Source: Pseudomonas kielensis
Lineage (GTDB): Bacteria > Pseudomonadota > Gammaproteobacteria > Pseudomonadales > Pseudomonadaceae
DNA: 44,090 bases
Reading direction: 5' to 3'
NCBI RefSeq assembly: GCF_014236655.1
Contig: NZ_JACMYG010000037.1
Location: 1-44,090, forward strand
The translations under genes were made by a program, and so were the position numbers. Below, piece after piece: positions 37,983 through 44,090 of this stretch. The notes beneath the pieces are model-generated. The model was not told where the DNA came from, searched no databases, and saw nothing but the letters and a program-made list of their open reading frames with translations. Within the stretch, counting starts at the first letter, position 1; every line of letters begins with the position of its first letter.

Positions 37983-40900
37983 ATGCACCTGCTCAGGACC
38001 CAGCCCGGCGGTTTTGTTGCCGACGACAATATTGCCGACCTCGGGCAAACCCCCGCCGACCTGGTGATCCTGTGCAGCGGCGATTCCAGCCTGGCGCTGC
38101 TGGCCGAAGTGGCCCAGCAACTGCCGGATGACTACCCCAGCCTGCGGCTGGCCAACCCGATGCAGGTGCAGAATCACGCGTCGGTCGACCTATACGTCGA
38201 CCAGGTGCTGCGCCATGCCAAAGTCATCCTGATTTCCCTGCACGGTGGCATCGGCTATTGGCGCTACGGCGTCGAGCGCCTGGTGGAACTGTCCCGGCGC
38301 GGGGTGCAACTGATCCTGGTACCGGGCGATGACCGCCCCGATCCGGAACTGAGCGACCTGAGTACGGTGGCGGTGCAGGACCGGGAGCGGCTGTGGCACT
38401 TCCTGCGCCAGGGCGGCAAGCGCAATGCCCTGGACCTGTACCGCTGCCTGGCCAGTCGCTGGCTTGGCCGCGACTACCCGTGGGCTGAACCGCAAACCCT
38501 GCCGCGTACCGCGATCTATCACCCGCGGCACAGCCAGCCCGACCTGGCCACCTGGCAAGCCGACTGGCAGGCCGGGCAACCGGTGGCGGCGGTGCTGTTC
38601 TACCGTTCCCATTTGCAGGCGGCCAACACCGCCTTCATCGATATTTTCTGCCAGCGCTTGCAGGCGGCGGGGCTCAACCCGCTGCCGATTGCCGTGGCCA
38701 GCCTGAAAGAGCCCGGCTGCCTGGCGGTGGTCGAGGACTGGCTGGATCACGTCCAGGCCTCAGTGATTCTCAACACCACCGGCTTTGCCCAATCCAGCCC
38801 GGAGGCGCCGCACCTGCGGCCGTTTCGCCGCAACATCCCGGTGATCCAGGCGATCTGCGCCCAGGACAACGAGCCCGGCTGGCGCGCCAGCGAGCAGGGC
38901 CTGGGGCCGCGGGATCTGGCGATGCACATCGCCTTGCCGGAACTGGACGGGCGCATCATCAGCCGGCCCATCAGCTTCAAGGACCTGGCCTGGCGCAGCG
39001 AGCGCAGCCAGTGCGACGTAGTCTGCTACCGGGCGCAACCGGAGCGCATGGATTTTGTCGCCGAACTGGCGCGCCGCTGGAGCGAGCTGGCGCGGGTGGC
39101 CAATGGGCAAAAGCGCGTGGCGTTGATTCTCGCCAACTACCCGACCCGCGACGGCCGTATCGGCAATGGCGTTGGCCTGGACACCCCGGCCGCGGCCTTG
39201 AACATCCTGCGGGCGCTGCAGGCCGAAGGTTATCCGCTGCCGGACGAACTGCCGGACAGTGGCACCGAGCTGATTCGCCAACTGCTCGGCGGGGTCAGCA
39301 ACGACCTGGACAGCATCGACCAGCGCCCCTGCCAGCAAAGTCTGGCGCTGGACGACTACCAGGCCCAGTTCGACGCCTTGCCCGCCGCCAATCGCGCGGC
39401 GGTGCTGGCGCGTTGGGGCGCGCCGCAGGAGGACCCGATGTTCCGCGGCGGGCGCCTGATGATCGCCGGGCTGCGCTTTGGCCTGACCTTCGTCGGCATC
39501 CAGCCGGCGCGGGGTTATCAGGTCGACCCGAGCGCGGTGTATCACGACCCGGACCTGGTGCCGCCCCACGGTTACCTGGCGTTCTATTTCTGGCTGCGCC
39601 AGGTCTACGGTGCCCATGCGCTGATTCACGTGGGCAAGCACGGCAACCTCGAATGGCTGCCGGGCAAGGGCGTCGGCCTGTCTGAGAGTTGCTGGCCGGA
39701 TGCGCTGCTGGGGCCGCTGCCGAATATCTATCCGTTTATCGTCAATGACCCGGGAGAGGGCGCCCAGGCCAAGCGCCGGACCCAGGCGGTGATCATCGAC
39801 CACCTGATGCCACCGCTGACCCGCGCCGAAACCTACGGCCCGCTGCGCAACCTCGAGTTGCTGGCGGACGAGTACTACGAAGCCCAATTGCTCGACCCAC
39901 GGCGCGCCCGTGAACTGCAGCGGGAGATTCTCGAACTGGTGCGCGAAACCCACATCGATCGGGAACTGCAGCTGGACGGCAAACTCGACAGCCAGACCGA
40001 TGCGGCGATCTGGTTGCCGCGCCTGGACACCTACCTGTGCGACCTCAAGGAGTCGCAGATCCGCGATGGCCTGCATGTGTTCGGCGAGTCACCCAGCGGG
40101 CGCCTGCGCATCGACACCTTGCTCGCGCTGTTGCGCATCCCCCGGGGCGACGGGCGGGGCGCGCAGTCGAGCTTGCTGCGGGCCTTGGCCAAGGCGTTCG
40201 GCCTGGGTTTTGATCCGCTGGATTGTGAATTGTCGGCACCGTGGAGCGGCCCCAAGCCGGACGAGTTGCAGCGCCTCGGCGAGGACGCCTGGCGCACCGC
40301 CGGCGATACCCGCGAGCGCCTTGAGCTGTTTGCCGCGCACCTGATCGAGCAGGCAGTGAGCCCGCTTGCGGCCCAGTCGTTGCCCTGTGGGAGCGAGCCT
40401 GCGTACGAAGCGATTGCCCCCACCGACCTGCTCCCACAGGACGCATGCTGGGCTGAAGTCAGCGCGATCATCGGCCACCTGCGCGAAGTCGTCGCCCCCC
40501 GCCTGGATGCCTGTGGCCCGGCGGAAATGCGAGGCTTGCTCGACGCCCTGGCGGGTCGGTTTGTCCCGGCCGGTCCGAGCGGCGCGCCGAGCCGTGGACG
40601 TCTCGACGTGCTGCCCACTGGCCGTAACTTCTATTCGGTGGACGTGCGCAACCTGCCGACCACCACCGCCTGGCGCATCGGTTTCCAGTCGGCCAACCTG
40701 ATCCTCGAACGCCACCTGCAGGACCACGGCGACCACTTGCGCCAGCTCGGCCTGTCGGTATGGGGCACGGCCACCATGCGCACCGGCGGCGACGACATCG
40801 CCCAGGCCATGGCATTGATGGGCGTGCGTCCGGTCTGGGCCACGGGCAGCCAGCGGGTCGACGACTTTGAGATCCTGCCGCTGAGCCTGCTGGACCGCCC

Positions 40901-41813
40901 GCGAGTGGACGTGACCTTGCGCGTATCCGGGTTCTTCCGCGATGCCTTCGCCAACCTGATTCGCCTGTTCGATGCCGCAGTGCAAGCCGTGGCCGCGCTG
41001 GACGAGCCCGATGACATGAACCCGCTGGCGGCCAAGGTCCGCGAGGAGCGGCAAGCCTTGCAGCACGCGGGGCTCGATAGCGACGCGGCGGCTCGCCAGG
41101 CCGGCTGGCGGATCTTCGGGGCCAAGCCGGGTGCCTATGGGGCGGGTGTGCAGGGCGCCATCGATGGGCGCCTGTGGCAAAGCCGCGACGATCTGGCCGA
41201 GGTCTACCTGAATTGGGGTGGCTACGCCTACGGTGGCGCCGACGAGGGCACCGCCGCGCGCAGCCAGTTCGCCCAGCGCCTGAGCCAGGTCCAGGCGGTG
41301 CTGCAGAATCAGGATAACCGCGAGCACGACTTGCTCGATTCCAACGACTATTACCAGTTCCAGGGCGGCATGCTGGCCGCCGTGGAAAGCCTCAGCGGCT
41401 CCGCGGCAGCCAGCTACCATGGCGATCACAGCCAGCCGGACCGGCCAATCATCCGCACCCTCAAGGAAGAGTTGAACCGTGTCGTCCGTTCCCGCGCCGC
41501 CAACCCGAAGTGGATCGAAGGGGTCAAGCGCCATGGCTACAAAGGTGCCTTCGAACTGGCGGCGACCGTGGACAACCTGTTTGCCTTCGACGCCACCACC
41601 CAGTTGATCGACGATCACCAGTACGCTCTGCTGGCCGACGCCTACCTGCTTGACCCCTCGACCCGCGAGTTCGTGCGCCAGCATAATCCCCATGCGCTGC
41701 GCGACATGACCGAACGCCTGCTCGAAGCGCAACAGCGCGGGCTATGGCAAGCGCCTGGCGAGTACCGTGAGGCACTGGAACATTTGCTGCTGGATATCGA
41801 AGAAGACTCCTGA
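37983..41813 (+). CDS. cobN: Cobaltochelatase large subunit CobN
   Basis: 1276 residues of the CobN/BchH family, normal length. Visible blocks: LVILCSGDSSLALLAEVAQQLP, LISLHGGIGYWRYG, DDRPDPELSDLSTV, VALILANYPTRDGRIGNGVGLDTPAA, YGAHALIHVGKHGNLEWLPGKGVGLS (substrate/metal region), LPNIYPFIVNDPGEGAQAKRR, PSGAPSRGRLDVLPTGRNFYSVDVR, and the C-terminal NPKWIEGVKRHGYKGAFELA. It inserts Co2+ into hydrogenobyrinic acid a,c-diamide with two ATPase partners. A REP-like palindrome lies inside the gene at 40384-40440 without breaking the frame. The partner subunits are probably both made from the next gene. Confidence 0.95.
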   Translation: MHLLRTQPGGFVADDNIADLGQTPADLVILCSGDSSLALLAEVAQQLPDDYPSLRLANPMQVQNHASVDLYVDQVLRHAKVILISLHGGIGYWRYGVERLVELSRRGVQLILVPGDDRPDPELSDLSTVAVQDRERLWHFLRQGGKRNALDLYRCLASRWLGRDYPWAEPQTLPRTAIYHPRHSQPDLATWQADWQAGQPVAAVLFYRSHLQAANTAFIDIFCQRLQAAGLNPLPIAVASLKEPGCLAVVEDWLDHVQASVILNTTGFAQSSPEAPHLRPFRRNIPVIQAICAQDNEPGWRASEQGLGPRDLAMHIALPELDGRIISRPISFKDLAWRSERSQCDVVCYRAQPERMDFVAELARRWSELARVANGQKRVALILANYPTRDGRIGNGVGLDTPAAALNILRALQAEGYPLPDELPDSGTELIRQLLGGVSNDLDSIDQRPCQQSLALDDYQAQFDALPAANRAAVLARWGAPQEDPMFRGGRLMIAGLRFGLTFVGIQPARGYQVDPSAVYHDPDLVPPHGYLAFYFWLRQVYGAHALIHVGKHGNLEWLPGKGVGLSESCWPDALLGPLPNIYPFIVNDPGEGAQAKRRTQAVIIDHLMPPLTRAETYGPLRNLELLADEYYEAQLLDPRRARELQREILELVRETHIDRELQLDGKLDSQTDAAIWLPRLDTYLCDLKESQIRDGLHVFGESPSGRLRIDTLLALLRIPRGDGRGAQSSLLRALAKAFGLGFDPLDCELSAPWSGPKPDELQRLGEDAWRTAGDTRERLELFAAHLIEQAVSPLAAQSLPCGSEPAYEAIAPTDLLPQDACWAEVSAIIGHLREVVAPRLDACGPAEMRGLLDALAGRFVPAGPSGAPSRGRLDVLPTGRNFYSVDVRNLPTTTAWRIGFQSANLILERHLQDHGDHLRQLGLSVWGTATMRTGGDDIAQAMALMGVRPVWATGSQRVDDFEILPLSLLDRPRVDVTLRVSGFFRDAFANLIRLFDAAVQAVAALDEPDDMNPLAAKVREERQALQHAGLDSDAAARQAGWRIFGAKPGAYGAGVQGAIDGRLWQSRDDLAEVYLNWGGYAYGGADEGTAARSQFAQRLSQVQAVLQNQDNREHDLLDSNDYYQFQGGMLAAVESLSGSAAASYHGDHSQPDRPIIRTLKEELNRVVRSRAANPKWIEGVKRHGYKGAFELAATVDNLFAFDATTQLIDDHQYALLADAYLLDPSTREFVRQHNPHALRDMTERLLEAQQRGLWQAPGEYREALEHLLLDIEEDS
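40384..40440. repeat. REP-like palindrome inside the cobN coding region
   Basis: Perfect 11-bp arms CCTGTGGGAGC (40384-40394) and GCTCCCACAGG (40430-40440); the left unit continues GAGCCTGC, as in common P. fluorescens REPs. It encodes CGSEPAYEAIAPTDLLPQD in frame, between CobN blocks, in a stretch where CobN proteins are poorly conserved. Confidence 0.75.
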
Positions 41814-41826
41814 ACCCTTGTGCAAC

Positions 41827-41854
41827 CGCCTTCGCTGGCAAGCCAGCGAAGGCG
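41827..41854. repeat. REP-type hairpin between cobN and chlI
   Basis: Perfect 13-bp arms (CGCCTTCGCTGGC and GCCAGCGAAGGCG) around AA, 14 nt after the cobN stop and 34 nt before the next start. The sequence is that of another pseudomonad REP class. Could modulate readthrough into the chelatase ATPase gene. Confidence 0.7.
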
Positions 41855-41888
41855 ATGTGACAGACAACCGTTGTAGCCGAGACCCGAG

Positions 41889-42896
41889 ATGACCGACACC
41901 CCCCATTTCCCGCTGTCCGCCGTGGTCGGCGCCGACGCCCTCAAGCTGGCGCTGTGCCTGACTGCCATCGACCCGAAAATCGGCGGTGTGCTGATCGAGG
42001 GGCCGCGCGGCATGGCCAAGTCGACCCTGGCCCGTGGCCTGGCCGACCTGTTGGCCAGCGGTCAGTTCGTCACCTTGCCCCTGGGCGCAACCGAAGAACG
42101 GCTGGTCGGCACCCTGGACCTGGATGCGGCATTGAGCGAGGGCCGCGCGCAGTTTTCCCCGGGGGTCCTGGCCAAGGCCGATGGTGGGGTGCTGTACGTC
42201 GATGAAGTCAATCTGCTGCCCGATCACCTGGTGGACCTGCTGCTCGACGTGGCAGCCAGCGGCACTAACCTGATCGAGCGTGACGGTATTTCCCACCGTC
42301 ATCCGGCGCGTTTTGTGCTGATCGGCACCATGAACCCGGAAGAGGGCGAACTGCGCCCGCAACTGCTGGACCGTTTTGGCTTGAATGTCGCCCTCAGCGG
42401 CCACACCGCGCCGCTGGAGCGCGGGCAGATCATCCGCCGTCGCCTGGATTTCGACAGCGACCCGCAGGCTTTCTGTGCGCAGTGGGAAACCAGCCAGTTG
42501 GCCCTGCGTGAGCGTTGCCAGCAGGGGCGCCGGCTGCTGAGTGAGATAGCCCTCGACGATCAGGCGCTGGCACAGATTACCGAACGCTGTTTCGCCGCCG
42601 GGGTCGATGGCCTGCGCGCCGACCTGGTGTGGCTGCGCGCCGCCCGTGCCCATGCGGCGTGGCGAGGGGCAACGGCGATCGAGGACAGCGATATCGAAGC
42701 GGTCGCCGAATTTGCCCTGCGCCATCGCCGTCGCCAGGCAACGCCGCCTGCCTCGGACCCACAACCGGCGCCCCCGGCGTCTGCCCCTCAATCAACGAAC
42801 GCCGACGCGGGCCAGGGCCAGTGGGGTGAAATGCCGGCCCAGGCGCTGCCCACCGGTGTTCGCCGTGAAGTGCCGAGCTGGCCAAAAAAGCCCTAG
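41889..42896 (+). CDS. chlI: ChlI-like AAA+ chelatase subunit (zero-frame product)
   Basis: 335 residues. AAA+ chelatase ATPase: Walker A GPRGMAKST at 38-46, Walker B VLYVDEVNLLPDHLVDLLLDVAASG at about 101-125, sensor 1 LIGTMNPEEGELRPQLLDRFGL and arginine-finger region, then a helical lid to about residue 280. The last 55 residues form a Pro/Ala/Gln-rich linker (PPASDPQPAPPASAPQ), the kind that joins AAA+ and VWA parts in ChlD proteins and is absent from true ChlI. The stop TAG (42894) follows the slippery AAAAAAG by one codon. So this ORF can make a small ATPase subunit and, by -1 frameshift, the front of a 557-residue ChlD. Confidence 0.9.
   Translation: MTDTPHFPLSAVVGADALKLALCLTAIDPKIGGVLIEGPRGMAKSTLARGLADLLASGQFVTLPLGATEERLVGTLDLDAALSEGRAQFSPGVLAKADGGVLYVDEVNLLPDHLVDLLLDVAASGTNLIERDGISHRHPARFVLIGTMNPEEGELRPQLLDRFGLNVALSGHTAPLERGQIIRRRLDFDSDPQAFCAQWETSQLALRERCQQGRRLLSEIALDDQALAQITERCFAAGVDGLRADLVWLRAARAHAAWRGATAIEDSDIEAVAEFALRHRRRQATPPASDPQPAPPASAPQSTNADAGQGQWGEMPAQALPTGVRREVPSWPKKP
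42884..42890 (+). promoter_or_regulatory. Programmed -1 ribosomal frameshift site (A_AAA_AAG)
   Basis: Zero-frame codons are CCA AAA AAG CCC TAG; the heptamer A_AAA_AAG is identical to the E. coli dnaX slip site. A -1 shift yields GCC CTA GGC ATT..., which stays open to 43561. About 13 nt downstream a GC-rich stem can form (CCCGC 42904-42908 with GCGGG 42917-42921, extendable past a bulge), and another (GCCCC/GGGGC, 42934-42947) follows. No strong upstream Shine-Dalgarno stimulator is obvious. Confidence 0.8.
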
Positions 42897-43561
42897 GCAT
42901 TCGCCCGCGCTGTGATGCGGGGGCGGATGCCAGGCCCCGGGCGGGGCGCTTGAAGAATGGTCGGCAGGGGCCGCGCCGCAACGCCGGCAGCGGATCGGTG
43001 GATTGGCCGGGGACGCTGCTCAAGGGCCGGCCACGCAGCCGCGACGCGCTGCTGCTCCATTTGCGCAGCCGAGCGCCCCACGAACTGTGGCTGGTGATAG
43101 TCGATGCCTCGGCCTCGACCCGCCGGCATCAGGCGCTGGCCGATGCCAAGGGCCTGTTGGCGCAGCTGTTCGACGACGCCTACCGGCAGCGCGCGCGCCT
43201 GGCGTTGCTTGCCGTCAGCGGGTTGGCTCCCAGTTGGCAGGTCCAGGGTTTGAAGGCTTCCGGCGGTCTGCGGGATTGGCTTGAGGGGTTGGGGGCCGGT
43301 GGCGGTACGCCGTTGCTGGCGGCCCTTGGCGAGGCGGGGCGGTGGTTGGGGCGGCGGCAAAAACGCTTTCCGGAGGAAGTTCAGCGTGTGTTGTTGGTGA
43401 CTGATGGTCGTCTCAAGGCTTGGTCGAACCTGCCTGTGTTCGATTGTCCGAGTGTGTTGGTGGATATTGAGCGTGGCCCGATTCGATTGGATCGGGCTCG
43501 GGATCTGGCTCGGGAGTTGGGGGCTGGGTATCGGCATATTGATGATCTTGGGGCGGGGTGA
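42890..43561 (+). CDS. chlD: VWA domain, -1 frame extension of the chelatase ATPase (ChlD-like)
   Basis: This frame opens at 42869 after a TGA and has no ATG or GTG before the domain; only TTG 42950 without a credible Shine-Dalgarno could start it. After the slip, ALGIRPRCDAGADARPRAGR leads to the basic GRQGPRRNAGSGSVDWPGTLLKG segment and a von Willebrand A domain: MIDAS DxSxS (DASAS at 43103-43117), GGGTPL threonine, and LLVTDGR. These are ChlD/BchD C-terminal features. Joined to the zero-frame ORF the product would be 557 residues, a fit for a short ChlD. It would be the medium subunit of the CobN chelatase. The alternative is a separate TTG-initiated VWA protein. Confidence 0.85.
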   Translation, partial: ALGIRPRCDAGADARPRAGRLKNGRQGPRRNAGSGSVDWPGTLLKGRPRSRDALLLHLRSRAPHELWLVIVDASASTRRHQALADAKGLLAQLFDDAYRQRARLALLAVSGLAPSWQVQGLKASGGLRDWLEGLGAGGGTPLLAALGEAGRWLGRRQKRFPEEVQRVLLVTDGRLKAWSNLPVFDCPSVLVDIERGPIRLDRARDLARELGAGYRHIDDLGAG

Positions 43562-43589
43562 CGGGAGGGGGATATCCGTTGCCGCGGTG

Positions 43590-43848
43590 AGGGCTGCTTA
43601 GGGCTCCGCCCTGACGGTGGGTCACTTGGAAGCCCCAAGTAACCAAGGGCTCTTTCCCCTGACGTACGGCCCCTCGCTTAGGCTAGGGGTACCTTCGCTA
43701 CGGTATCCATCCGGGGGCATCGCCTCCGGTTTGCTTCGCTGCACCTCCTCTCGATGCATGCGGCTTCGCCGCACGACGCTACGCGCCTCCCCCGGATAGA
43801 CACCTTCGCTCAGCTTGCCGATGGGCGGGTGGATCAAGATCAAGAGCC
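43590..43848. repeat. Pseudomonad intergenic repeat sequence
   Basis: The stretch with cctgacgtacggcccctcgc, ggtatccatccgggggcatc, gcctccggtttgcttcgctg and ending ggatcaagatcaagagc is one I recognise as a high-copy intergenic repeat in P. fluorescens-type genomes. Short ORFs in it are non-coding. It contains a small dyad (gcggcttcgccgc). No gene otherwise lies between 43562 and 43950. Confidence 0.55.
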
Positions 43849-43852
43849 AGAG

Positions 43853-43910
43853 CACGGCGGCCTCCCGGCCGGCCTGGCTTTTCCTGGTGTACGAATTTCC
43901 CTTGTGGGAG
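43853..43910 (+). repeat. Dispersed intergenic repeat, copy 2
   Basis: Matches 13985-14041 across its length (ggccggcctg, ttttcc, ctggtgta.gaatttcc, gtgggag). It follows immediately after the larger repeat at 43590-43848, so it may be that element's tail, with the 14-kb copy a solitary tail. Confidence 0.6.
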
Positions 43911-43950
43911 AGCTATCGTTGCTTGCCCTGAGTGAGCGGCACTGATTGGC

Positions 43951-44088
43951 CTACGGTATCTGGCCGGCGAAGGTGCTGAAGAGCACATCGTGATCCAGGC
44001 AATAGGTGTGAGCGTTGACGGCTCTTGCGCGCAGACGGAAAACCTCCTGACGTGCTTCCACCTTTGTGAGGGCATCTCTGCCCAGCGA
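43951..44088 (-). CDS. C-terminal end of an unidentified protein (truncated by right edge)
   Basis: On minus, the frame entering from the edge reads SLGRDALTKVEARQEVFRLR then ARAVNAHTYCLDHDVLFSTFAGQIP and stops at TAG 43951. Balanced composition and third-position GC fit a real coding end better than the overlapping longer frame (44075-43779), which runs on into the repeats. No family recognised from 45 residues. Confidence 0.45.
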   Translation of the reverse strand, partial: SLGRDALTKVEARQEVFRLRARAVNAHTYCLDHDVLFSTFAGQIP

Positions 44089-44090
44089 CT

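Noticed and set aside
43617..43855. Short ORFs in the 43.6-43.85 kb repeat
   Set aside because: They are translations of a dispersed intergenic repeat and do not look like proteins.

Overview
The window reads as chromosomal DNA of a Pseudomonas of the P. fluorescens type. Support for this comes from high-GC codon use, REP palindromes of the pseudomonad kind (GTGGGAGC...), the acoRXABC-bdh acetoin locus, a periplasmic fatty-acid cis/trans isomerase, and an aerobic-type cobalamin locus (cobW, cobN, cobM, cobE, cbtAB). All functions below are read from sequence and remembered family features; no searches were run.

Left edge (1-1170): the C-terminal tip of a glycine-rich, membrane-active toxin (probably a type VI secretion-type effector), its two-TM immunity gene, and then a displaced toxin fragment fused tail-to-tail with a broken LysE-type exporter gene carrying a 7-bp tandem repeat. 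Region 1204-10504 is ordinary accessory metabolism and transport: TetR/quinone reductase pair, a solute-binding protein, a PotE-like antiporter, a methyltransferase, a VIT1/CCC1-like membrane protein, a SulP transporter, a small exported peptide, a GlxA-type AraC regulator and an outer-membrane beta-barrel protein. Region 10769-18483 holds three small regulons: LysR with an SDR dehydrogenase and MFS transporter; a FAD amino-acid oxidase/dehydrogenase-RidA-YkvI operon facing an XRE-cupin regulator across a 12-bp-arm palindrome; and an SDR-like protein lacking the catalytic tyrosine.

Region 18637-26236 is the acetoin/2,3-butanediol locus. AcoR (minus) faces a sigma-54 promoter with two upstream palindromic sites. 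The transcript would open with a 16-codon ORF coupled to acoX, followed by acoA, acoB, acoC and a zinc butanediol dehydrogenase. 2,3-butanediol would be oxidised to acetoin and then cleaved to acetyl-CoA and acetaldehyde; no E3 gene is present here.

Region 27007-43561 is largely B12 biology: cobalamin-dependent methionine synthase metH, then (after cti and nfuA) two back-to-back cobalamin riboswitches. The minus-strand riboswitch controls cbtB-cbtA-cobE-cobM. The plus-strand one controls cobW-cobN and a magnesium-chelatase-like gene. The most interesting feature is in that last gene. The AAA+ ORF (ChlI-like, 335 aa) ends two codons after a dnaX-type slippery heptamer A_AAA_AAG. A -1 shift there continues in phase into a VWA domain that has no good start of its own, giving a 557-aa ChlD-like subunit. 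The gene can therefore supply both small and medium subunits for a CobN-type cobalt chelatase.

The right edge (43562-44090) contains a pseudomonad intergenic repeat, a 55-60 bp motif also present near 14.0 kb, and the end of an unidentified minus-strand gene.
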